This document shows positions 58,010 through 64,000 of a stretch of DNA of 64,000 nucleotides, piece after piece. The DNA lies in NCBI GenBank assembly GCA_964581605.1, contig CAZOPF010000008.1:1-64000 (forward strand). Direction: 5' to 3'. Origin of the DNA: CAADGU01 sp964581605 (GTDB lineage: Bacteria; Chloroflexota; Anaerolineae; Promineifilales; Promineifilaceae). Positions within the stretch are counted from its first letter, which is position 1; the number at the start of each line of letters is the position of its first letter. Below the pieces are notes generated by a model. It was not told the DNA's origin. It saw nothing but the letters and a program-made list of their open reading frames with translations, and did no database searches. Made by a program: the position numbers and the translations under genes.

Positions 58010-58044
58010 AAAAACGGCCGTCTGCTGGCAGACGGCCGTTTTTT
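58010..58044 (+). terminator. Terminator built from two ACGGCCGT copies
   Basis: AAAACGGCCGTCTGC-TG-GCAGACGGCCGTTTTTT is a near-perfect hairpin with a T-run that ends sufE. Confidence 0.92.
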
Positions 58045-58217
58045 GTTGCTCGTTGACTTTTGTATAGCGATTATTTATTATTTAGACATATCTAAAAATT
58101 GTCGTGTAAGGTAACATATGCAACTGAATGGAAAACCACTTATTGGATAAACCCCATGGCACTCGAACTCTTTTTCAAAATCGCCTTTCTCAAAGAAATC
58201 GGATGCCTGAGGCTGAG

Positions 58218-60569
58218 ATGATCTACGAATTTTCTACACTACCCACAGGCAACGTAACGGCCGTTGGCAGCAAAGGTGGCACACTGGCGCAACTGTTTCA
58301 AGCGGGTTATCCCGTGCCCAATGGTTTTGTCATTGCACCAGAAGCGTTTGGTGAAGATGAACTGCGTCCAGAGATGTGGACGGCCGTGCAAACCCACCTG
58401 CGCCAGTTGCAAAATGGCAACGGGCCAATGAACGTGGCCGTCCGCTCCTCCGCCCGCAACGAAGATTCCGTTCATGCCTCCTTTGCCGGGGAATTTGAGT
58501 CTGTGTTAAATGTCAGCAACGAGGCGGACATTTACCGCGCCATCCACACCGTTTACCAATCAGGGCAGACCGAGCGGGTGCAGGCTTATAGCCAGGCACA
58601 AGGGTTAAACACCCATCATCAGGTCGCCGTCGTGGTGCAAAAGATGGTGCGGGCCGAATGGGCCGGAGTGCTGTTTACGGCCGATCCCGTCAGCGGCAGC
58701 CACGCGCAAATGACCGGCAACTTTGTACGCGGTCTGGGAGATAAGCTGGTTTCCGGCGAAGTGACGCCGGAGATGTTTACCATTTCCCGCCCAAAAGGAA
58801 TATATGACGGGCCAGAGGAGATGAAACGTTACGGCCGTGTCCTCTTCAAACTGGCACAGCGATTAGAAAATGAGCTAAACGGGCCACAGGATATGGAATG
58901 GGCAGTGGCCGATGGCCGGGTCTACCTGCTGCAAGCCCGCCCCATCACCACTATGCAACCGTATAACCCGGCGACGGGTGAATGGAATGACAGCCTGCGC
59001 GGTGATTATCTCTGGACAAACGCTAACTTTGGCGAAGCCGTGCCGGACGTGATGACGCCCATGACCTGGTCGCTGCTGCAAATTTACGAGCGGGAAACAT
59101 TCACCCTGCCTCTGCCCGGCCAGCACCCTTTTTTGGGCAACATCGGCGGGCGAGCCTATGTCAACATCAGCCTGGCTGTGACCCTGTTTCAGGCGTTGGG
59201 CTTTAAGAATGAGCGTCTGCACAACCATATGCGTGAGTTTTTTGGCTATCTGCCAGAGGATGGTCGCCTCGCCCGCCTGCCCATTTCGGATTGGGCGGTG
59301 TGGAGCGCATTTCTGCGCGGCGCACCATCGGCCATGTGGCAGGTGCGGCGAGATCGAAAGCGGCTGGTGGAATTTGCCACGGCCGTGCCCACCCGCGCCA
59401 CCTCCTGCCACCAACAAATTGCCACCGCCCAAACCACCACTGATTTGCTGACCATTTGGGCCGAACTGCTGCCTTATTTTCGGCAGACCTGCCGCATGTT
59501 GAAGGCAGGCACGGGCTTGTTTGAGGATGTGGTACGGCCGTTGCGCCAAAAGTTGACCAAATGGACCGACGCGGAAACGGCCAATACCCTGTTGTCGGGT
59601 TTCAGCCAGGGCGGGGATCCGCTTGCCAGCCTGGGGCCAGTCATTGGGCTGTGGCGGGTGCAGCAGGGGCAGATGAGCGAAGCGGAGTATATGCAGCAGT
59701 ATGGACACCGGGGCGCACATGAATTTGAACTGGCCTGGCCGCGTCCATACGAGGATGCTGATTGGTTGGCACAACAGCAAGACAATCTGGCTGATATAGA
59801 TGTGCCTTCTGTGCTGGCCCGGCAAGAGGCGCAAAAGGTGGCCGCATGGGCGCGTTTTGCCGGTCAGCAGCCAGGGCACGCAGCCAAAGTGGAGAAGGAG
59901 CTGGCACATGTAGCGGCCGTAGCCCGCAACCGGGAAGCGATCCGTTCAGAGACGATCCGGCTGGTGGGGGTGGTGCGGGCGTTTGCCTTGCGGGCCGGGG
60001 CGTTGACCGGGTTGGGTGATGGTATCTTTTTCTTGCAGTTTGAGGAAATGGCGGCCGTGTTGGGTGGGGAACAGACGGCCGCCGCTACCGAAGCGGTAGC
60101 CCACATCCCTATCCGTAAACAGGCCCATGAACGGTTGTCTGCATTGCCGGTGTATCCGGGGATTATTCACGGCCGTTTTGACCCGTATGCGTGGGCTAAA
60201 GACCCGAAAGGTTTCCAAACCCCTTTGGGTCTGGCGGCCAGCGCCGACGCCATTACCGGCTTTCCCGGCGCGGTGGGGGTGGTGGAAGGGGTCGTGCGCC
60301 GGTTGGATACGCCGGAGCAAGGCCACCTGCTACAACCGGGCGAAATCCTGGTGACAGCCACGACCAACATTGGCTGGACACCCCTTTTCCCTAAAGCAGG
60401 TGCGGTCGTTACCGATGTGGGCGCGCCGCTGTCCCACGCGGCCATCGTCGCCCGCGAATTAGGCATACCGGCAGTGGTGGGCACGGGTAATGCGACGGCG
60501 CGATTACAAACGGGGGATTGGGTGCGGGTGAATGGGGGAAAGGGAATCGTAGAAAAACTTGTGAGGTGA
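58218..60569 (+). CDS. PEP-utilising phosphotransferase, rifampicin phosphotransferase/PEP synthase-like
   Basis: This protein of about 783 aa has an N-terminal ATP-grasp PPDK domain (GSKGGTLAQLFQAGYPVPNG; VAVRSSARNEDSVHASFAGE) and a middle helical domain of about 400 residues (GHRGAHEFELAWPRPYED). It ends in the swivelling His domain (TDVGAPLSHAAIVARELGIP, His at about residue 740). The PEP/pyruvate TIM-barrel domain of true PEP synthase is absent. This ATP-grasp, substrate, His order is that of rifampicin phosphotransferases, which transfer the beta-phosphate of ATP. The antibiotic role is inference; another acceptor is possible. The start at 58218 has GAGG upstream; 58203 and 58128 are alternatives. 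Confidence 0.85.
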   Translation: MIYEFSTLPTGNVTAVGSKGGTLAQLFQAGYPVPNGFVIAPEAFGEDELRPEMWTAVQTHLRQLQNGNGPMNVAVRSSARNEDSVHASFAGEFESVLNVSNEADIYRAIHTVYQSGQTERVQAYSQAQGLNTHHQVAVVVQKMVRAEWAGVLFTADPVSGSHAQMTGNFVRGLGDKLVSGEVTPEMFTISRPKGIYDGPEEMKRYGRVLFKLAQRLENELNGPQDMEWAVADGRVYLLQARPITTMQPYNPATGEWNDSLRGDYLWTNANFGEAVPDVMTPMTWSLLQIYERETFTLPLPGQHPFLGNIGGRAYVNISLAVTLFQALGFKNERLHNHMREFFGYLPEDGRLARLPISDWAVWSAFLRGAPSAMWQVRRDRKRLVEFATAVPTRATSCHQQIATAQTTTDLLTIWAELLPYFRQTCRMLKAGTGLFEDVVRPLRQKLTKWTDAETANTLLSGFSQGGDPLASLGPVIGLWRVQQGQMSEAEYMQQYGHRGAHEFELAWPRPYEDADWLAQQQDNLADIDVPSVLARQEAQKVAAWARFAGQQPGHAAKVEKELAHVAAVARNREAIRSETIRLVGVVRAFALRAGALTGLGDGIFFLQFEEMAAVLGGEQTAAATEAVAHIPIRKQAHERLSALPVYPGIIHGRFDPYAWAKDPKGFQTPLGLAASADAITGFPGAVGVVEGVVRRLDTPEQGHLLQPGEILVTATTNIGWTPLFPKAGAVVTDVGAPLSHAAIVARELGIPAVVGTGNATARLQTGDWVRVNGGKGIVEKLVR

Positions 60570-60626
60570 TTTTGAAAATCGCCTTACAATTCGCCAGCCG
60601 CCTGGTTTTTTGGTAAATGTTGGGGG

Positions 60627-61553
60627 ATGAGTATTACTGATTTGAGTGTCAATTTATACCGCAAGACGTTGAAGCGCATTCGCCCGGCGCACCGGGCGAC
60701 GCATTGGTTGATGGGGCATGGGGTGATTCCACTGTTGGAACGCGCCAATGGTTTTGGCACGATGCCGGATGACCCTTTCTGGTTTCGGCTGGAACTGCTG
60801 ACGAGGCGGCATGAACGGGAAACGATGGCGGTGCTGGATAAATTGGTACGGCCGTCAGCCACCATGCTCGATGTGGGGGCACATGTAGGTTATTATGCCC
60901 GCCGCTATGCGCCGATAATTGGGCGTAACGGCCGTATCTTTGCCTTTGAACCCCATCCACGCACATTTGCCATCTTGGGCCGCAATGTACAGCCGTTTGC
61001 CCAGGTGATCCCGGCCCAAGTGGCGCTGGCAGAGGTGGCGGGCACGGCCGTACTACACGACTACCTCATCATGTCCGCCAGCGGGTCGCTGCATTACGAC
61101 GAAGCGATGGTCGCTTTGCAGCAGGCGCATGTGCAGGCGGGGGACGTGGCCCCGCGCATTGGGCAGGAGTTTCAGCCCCAAACATTCACCGTGCAAACGC
61201 TGCCGGGGGATGATTTTCTGGCGGAACAGGGCGTGTCTCAGGTGGATGTGATCAAGATGGATATTGAGGGGGCGGAGATTGGCGCCCTGCGTGGACTGCG
61301 CCAGACCATTGCCCAGTCGCCGGGGTTGAAGCTGGTGATGGAGTATAACCCGGCGGCGTTGCAGGCGTTTGGGCATGAGCCGGCGGCGGCGCTGGCGGAG
61401 GTGTGCGCTCTTGGTTTTCAGCGGGTGCAGGTGATTGAGGCGGGTGGGGCGTTGACGGATGTGACGGGGCAAACGGCCGTGATTGAGCAATTAACCGCGC
61501 AGTTGACAGAGCATATGGGGGTAGTGAATTTGTTCTTTAGTCGTGCTGCGTGA
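60627..61553 (+). CDS. FkbM family SAM-dependent methyltransferase
   Basis: This 308-aa enzyme has SAM motif I in TMLDVGAHVGYYARRYAPII, then GRIFAFEPHPRTFAIL, and the FkbM-specific VIKMDIEGAEIGALRGLRQT. Family members O-methylate polyketides, glycans or lipids. GGGGGATG lies before the start. The hydrophilic N-terminal about 80 residues are unusual but not recognised. Target unknown. Confidence 0.9.
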   Translation: MSITDLSVNLYRKTLKRIRPAHRATHWLMGHGVIPLLERANGFGTMPDDPFWFRLELLTRRHERETMAVLDKLVRPSATMLDVGAHVGYYARRYAPIIGRNGRIFAFEPHPRTFAILGRNVQPFAQVIPAQVALAEVAGTAVLHDYLIMSASGSLHYDEAMVALQQAHVQAGDVAPRIGQEFQPQTFTVQTLPGDDFLAEQGVSQVDVIKMDIEGAEIGALRGLRQTIAQSPGLKLVMEYNPAALQAFGHEPAAALAEVCALGFQRVQVIEAGGALTDVTGQTAVIEQLTAQLTEHMGVVNLFFSRAA

Positions 61554-61594
61554 CCCGTGAGATCGGATACGTATGATGCTGGTAATGGAGAGGA

Positions 61595-61801
61595 ATGTTA
61601 AACGTTAAGCGGATGATCCTGGCCGGCCTGGTAATGGTGAGGTGGTTGACGGCCGTTGCCTGCGGAGCCGATTCACCAACAGTCATTCCTGCGCTGCCTG
61701 AGCCGCCATCGCCACCAGCAACGGCCGTGCCCGAAAACACGCCATTACCCCCGGCACACCCACACCACGCACAGAAGTGCCACAATTCAAGGAAAATCTG
61801 A
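61595..61801 (+). CDS. Small putative lipoprotein or remnant
   Basis: This 68-aa frame has a short hydrophobic start (MILAGLVMVRWLTAVACGAD) that could be a lipobox region and a Pro-rich tail (ALPEPPSPPATAVPENTPLP). Two ACGGCCGT copies encode its TAV triplets. Its stop directly abuts the next ATG. It could be the truncated front of a larger lipoprotein. Expression is uncertain. Confidence 0.35.
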   Translation: MLNVKRMILAGLVMVRWLTAVACGADSPTVIPALPEPPSPPATAVPENTPLPPAHPHHAQKCHNSRKI

Positions 61802-62500
61802 ATGGCGCAGCAAAATCCATTGAGTCATCGTGAAGAAGAAGTGGTCAGGCTACTTCTGGAAGGTAAAAGCAACAAGCAGATTGCTTCATCGCTGGGAATC
61901 TCTGAAAACACCGTTGAATTTCATTTGAAAAACATTTATGCCAAGCATCAGGTGAGTTCCAGAGTCGAGTTAATCCTGAAACTGGGGAATTCCGTAGGGG
62001 TAGAAACCGAAAACCCAGGGCTTTCCGTAGTTGATGCGAACGGGGGAAATGCCGAAAATGACGAGCGGTCCCATTCAGCGAATGGGGCGATCACTTTAAG
62101 AGAAGCCGTCTCTAAAATCGGCAAGGAGATAAAAATGACAGACCTGTTCAAAGTAGATGTCTACGATGAAGAAAATAGAATGACCTTCTTTGGTGCGATT
62201 CATACCTGCCTGGTGAAATATGCACAGTTTCACGGCCGTGCCACCCGCCCCGAATTCTGGTGGTTTACCCTGTTCGTCATCCTGGTATCTGGCGCGCTGG
62301 CCTACTTGAGTGAAGCGTGGGCGAGCGTCTTCCTGGTAGCTGTGCTGCTGCCCTTACTGGCGGTGGGCGCCCGCCGCCTGCATGACATCGGCAAGAGCGG
62401 CTGGTGGCAGTTATTCCTGCTCGTTCCCATGGGTTTCGTTGTGGTGGGCACATTGTGGGTGCTGCCATCCACAGAAAAGCAACCCGAAGATACATTCTAA
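61802..62500 (+). CDS. LuxR-type HTH fused to DUF805 membrane domain
   Basis: This 232-aa protein has an N-terminal LuxR HTH (LSHREEEVVRLLLEGKSNKQ, then SLGISENTVEFHLKNIYAKH; residues about 8-60). A linker of about 75 residues leads to a DUF805 domain (about 138-225: GRATRPEFWWFTLFVILVSG, then GARRLHDIGKSGWWQLFLLV) with three helices. DUF805 is a small integral membrane family of unknown role. The fusion would tether a DNA-binding domain to the membrane. An internal ATG at about residue 112 could give DUF805 alone. No sensor kinase is nearby. Confidence 0.88.
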   Translation: MAQQNPLSHREEEVVRLLLEGKSNKQIASSLGISENTVEFHLKNIYAKHQVSSRVELILKLGNSVGVETENPGLSVVDANGGNAENDERSHSANGAITLREAVSKIGKEIKMTDLFKVDVYDEENRMTFFGAIHTCLVKYAQFHGRATRPEFWWFTLFVILVSGALAYLSEAWASVFLVAVLLPLLAVGARRLHDIGKSGWWQLFLLVPMGFVVVGTLWVLPSTEKQPEDTF

Positions 62501-62504
62501 GAAC

Positions 62505-62545
62505 GTGATGCGTGATGCGTGAGGGCGTCACGCATCACGCATTAC
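62505..62545. repeat. STRR-like inverted repeat, 'GTGATGCGTGATG' family
   Basis: GTGATGCGTGATGCGTGA (62505-62522) and TCACGCATCACGCATTAC (62528-62545) form an 18-bp stem with one mismatch and a 5-base loop. It follows the DUF805 gene and is the sibling of 14625-14670. Confidence 0.9.
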
Positions 62546-62557
62546 CTGAATTTATCC

Positions 62558-62586
62558 TTGACAAGAGTAATCCAATGGATTACATT
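62558..62586 (+). promoter_or_regulatory. Promoter and operator of the toxin-antitoxin operon
   Basis: TTGACA (62558-62563), a 17-base spacer and TACATT (62581-62586). The perfect palindrome GTAATCC-AAT-GGATTAC (62567-62583) fills the spacer and touches the -10, an ideal site for repression by the HTH antitoxin. The ATG lies 7 bases after the -10, so the mRNA may be leaderless. Confidence 0.75.
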
Positions 62587-62593
62587 TTGCCGC

Positions 62594-62932
62594 ATGATCA
62601 CTGTTGTCGAACTCCCCGAATTCATCCGCCGATCAAAAAAGCTGTTATCTGGGGAAGAACTCAACAACCTGATTAACCATCTGGCCACTCATCCCGCCGC
62701 TGGTGTTCTCATACAAGGGACAGGTGGTATCAGGAAGATCAGATGGAAACGAGAAGGAACAGGAAAAAGTTCGGGAGTCCGGGTGATATATTACTTCCAC
62801 AATGAACGGTATCCCCTTTTTCTGCTAACGGTCTTCGGCAAGTCGGAAAAAGCGAACTTAAGTCAGGCGGAACGCAATGAGTTGGCAAAACTTACACGTC
62901 TTCTGATAGAAAGTTATGAGGGAAAGTTATGA
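62594..62932 (+). CDS. RelE/ParE-superfamily (HigB-like) toxin
   Basis: This 112-aa protein is of the RelE-like type, probably a ribosome-dependent mRNA interferase. Conserved stretches are ELPEFIRRSKKLLSGEELNN, IQGTGGIRKIRWKREGTGKS and GVRVIYYFHNERYPLFLLTV, ending FGKSEKANLSQAERNELAKL. This matches the HigB/NadS-partner subgroup. The ATG at 62594 was chosen because family similarity begins there and a promoter lies directly before it. Its stop overlaps the antitoxin start (ATGA). Confidence 0.88.
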   Translation: MITVVELPEFIRRSKKLLSGEELNNLINHLATHPAAGVLIQGTGGIRKIRWKREGTGKSSGVRVIYYFHNERYPLFLLTVFGKSEKANLSQAERNELAKLTRLLIESYEGKL

Positions 62933-63225
62933 GTGACGCATTCAAGAGTATCAAGCAAGGGTTAACGGAAGCTATAGAATTTGCTCAGGGCCAGCCGAGT
63001 GAGGCCATTGTGCATGAGTTTGCCCCCCTAGATATAAAAGCCGTGCGGACCAAAGTTGGTATGACGCAGATAGAGTTTGCCACAGCGTTTGGAATCAGTT
63101 TGGGAACATTGCGTCATTGGGAACGTGGCGACAGAAAACCGCAAGGGCCAGCATTAGTTCTGTTGAATGTGGTCGCCAAGGAGCCTGAAGCCGTTCTGAG
63201 AGCCTTAAATTACGCCCAATCGTAA
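62929..63225 (+). CDS. HTH antitoxin (HigA/NadS-like)
   Basis: This 98-aa Xre-type protein has an N-terminal toxin-binding part (SIKQGLTEAIEFAQGQPSEA) and a C-terminal HTH (TKVGMTQIEFATAFGISLGT then LRHWERGDRKPQGPA). Toxin-first order is typical of the HigBA/NadS group. It should neutralise the upstream toxin and repress the operon through the 62567-62583 palindrome. Confidence 0.9.
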   Translation: MSDAFKSIKQGLTEAIEFAQGQPSEAIVHEFAPLDIKAVRTKVGMTQIEFATAFGISLGTLRHWERGDRKPQGPALVLLNVVAKEPEAVLRALNYAQS

Positions 63226-63266
63226 TACATGAGAGCCAGATGGCCTCACGAGTCACGCATCACGGG

Positions 63267-64000
63267 CTACGGCCGTAACCACTCCTTGAAAAAGTCCGTC
63301 ATTGTGTTATACACCTTCACCCGGTTCTCAAACTTCAACACGTCGTGCCCTTCGTCTTCAAACATCAAATACTCCACCTGATTGCCTTTGGCGCGTAAAT
63401 CCTCCACCAACTCCCGCGACTCAATCTCCAACACACGCGGGTCATTTTTGCCCTGCACTACCAACATCGGGCATTGTACATTTTGAATATAGGTAATGGG
63501 CGAGCGTTCTTTCAGGAAATCCTGCTCCGTTTCCGGGTCGCCAACGAGCATTTTGATAAATGGCTTCCAGGTTGGCGGCACCCGGTCGGCAAACGTCAGC
63601 AAGTTATACGGGCCAAACATATCTACGGCCGCTGCCCACAATTCCGGGTGGCGGGAAGCGAGTGTTAATGTCATATAGCCGCCATAGGAACGGCCGACCA
63701 CTCCCGCCCGCGACACATCCAGGCGCGGGTCTTTGGGCAATACTTCCGTCATGGCATGAACATGATCCAGCCGGTCAGCTCCGCCCCAATCGCGGACGAC
63801 ATGCTTCATATAGTTGAAGCCATACCCCGTGCTGCCGCGCACATTGGGCACAAAAACGGCAAAGCCGTTCAGCGTCAGGAATTGGATAAAGGGCATGGAA
63901 AACCAGGCAAAGTCTGGCCGTTCCTGCCCCTGTGGGCCGCCGTGAATGTAATAGATAACAGGCCGTGCCCCCGCATACCCCAGTTCCGCCGCCGGTAAAT
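63267..64000 (-). CDS. S9 family prolyl oligopeptidase, N-terminus cut by window edge
   Basis: The C-terminal about 245 residues of an alpha/beta-hydrolase peptidase. PVIYYIHGGPQGQERPDFAW starts the catalytic domain; Ser is in GVVGRSYGGYMTLTLA, Asp in VVQGKNDPRVLE and His in EDEGHDVLKFENR, so the triad is complete. The frame is open to the right edge, and the missing part would be the beta-propeller. Acyl-peptide hydrolase-type dipeptidyl activity is likely. Confidence 0.92.
   Translation of the reverse strand, partial: LPAAELGYAGARPVIYYIHGGPQGQERPDFAWFSMPFIQFLTLNGFAVFVPNVRGSTGYGFNYMKHVVRDWGGADRLDHVHAMTEVLPKDPRLDVSRAGVVGRSYGGYMTLTLASRHPELWAAAVDMFGPYNLLTFADRVPPTWKPFIKMLVGDPETEQDFLKERSPITYIQNVQCPMLVVQGKNDPRVLEIESRELVEDLRAKGNQVEYLMFEDEGHDVLKFENRVKVYNTMTDFFKEWLRP

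Noticed and set aside
1..64000. tRNA or rRNA genes
   Set aside because: No cloverleaf with a GGTTCAANNC arm and acceptor stem, and no rRNA-like stretch, was found by eye. The GGTTCAAT hairpins at 16861 and 57973 are lone stems, not tRNAs.

Overview
The window looks like chromosome from a filamentous or multicellular-type Chloroflexota (Anaerolineae/Ardenticatenia-like). That placement is inference. It rests on the many secreted proteins and lipoproteins with Thr/Pro 'TPTPTNTP' linkers, the C-terminal YLPVILKP tail on a giant surface protein, the EV-rich lipoprotein stalk, the DUF2723 and GT39 membrane glycosyltransferases, and Flp-type pilins. No rRNA, tRNA, CRISPR array, prophage or complete IS was seen. 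Two genes are cut by the window edges: a class III aminotransferase at the left and an S9 peptidase at the right.

Layout. 0-14 kb: aminotransferase, a 1751-aa surface protein, a convergent three-gene set (P-type ATPase, AI-2E transporter, SPFH protein), two PIG-L deacetylases and a zinc-ribbon SpoU methylase. 14.6-23.3 kb: a likely catabolic island. On the minus strand TetR, MaoC hydratase, SDR, ABC permease, ABC ATPase and a tandem-fused binding protein lie head to tail. Diverging from them are an acyl-CoA ligase and an amidohydrolase, with a palindromic operator between. 23.3-29 kb: an 810-aa unknown protein followed by a dual-kinase/FGE-domain membrane protein. 29.5-36.3 kb: XdhC, a secreted repeat protein and a DUF2723 membrane protein. 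36.4-42.2 kb: hisA, the aroH-aroF operon with its leader, and a Fur-family regulator with an ECF metal transporter (CbiM, CbiQ, CbiO). 42.2-54.2 kb: lipoproteins, an MFS carrier, a perfectly duplicated pilin cassette, a LuxR regulator, a GT39 protein, gene remnants (histidine kinase tail, BrnA antitoxin), an M20 peptidase and a WYL regulator. 54.2-64 kb: citrate synthase, histidine ammonia-lyase, SufE, a PEP-dependent phosphotransferase, an FkbM methyltransferase, a LuxR-DUF805 fusion, a RelE/HigA-type toxin-antitoxin pair and the S9 peptidase.

The main discoveries are regulatory and structural. (1) The aroH-aroF operon has a complete ribosome-mediated attenuator: promoter, a 29-codon leader peptide with a Phe/Tyr run (NFYFYFF), an antiterminator and a terminator. 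(2) The octamer ACGGCCGT is massively over-represented in genes and terminators, like cyanobacterial HIP1 or an uptake sequence. (3) Gaps, and two membrane-protein genes, carry tandem-iterated and inverted micro-repeats resembling cyanobacterial STRRs. (4) Two copies of a 208-bp MITE have 17-bp terminal repeats and 9-bp target duplications. (5) A second palindromic element of about 112 bp occurs twice in opposite orientation.
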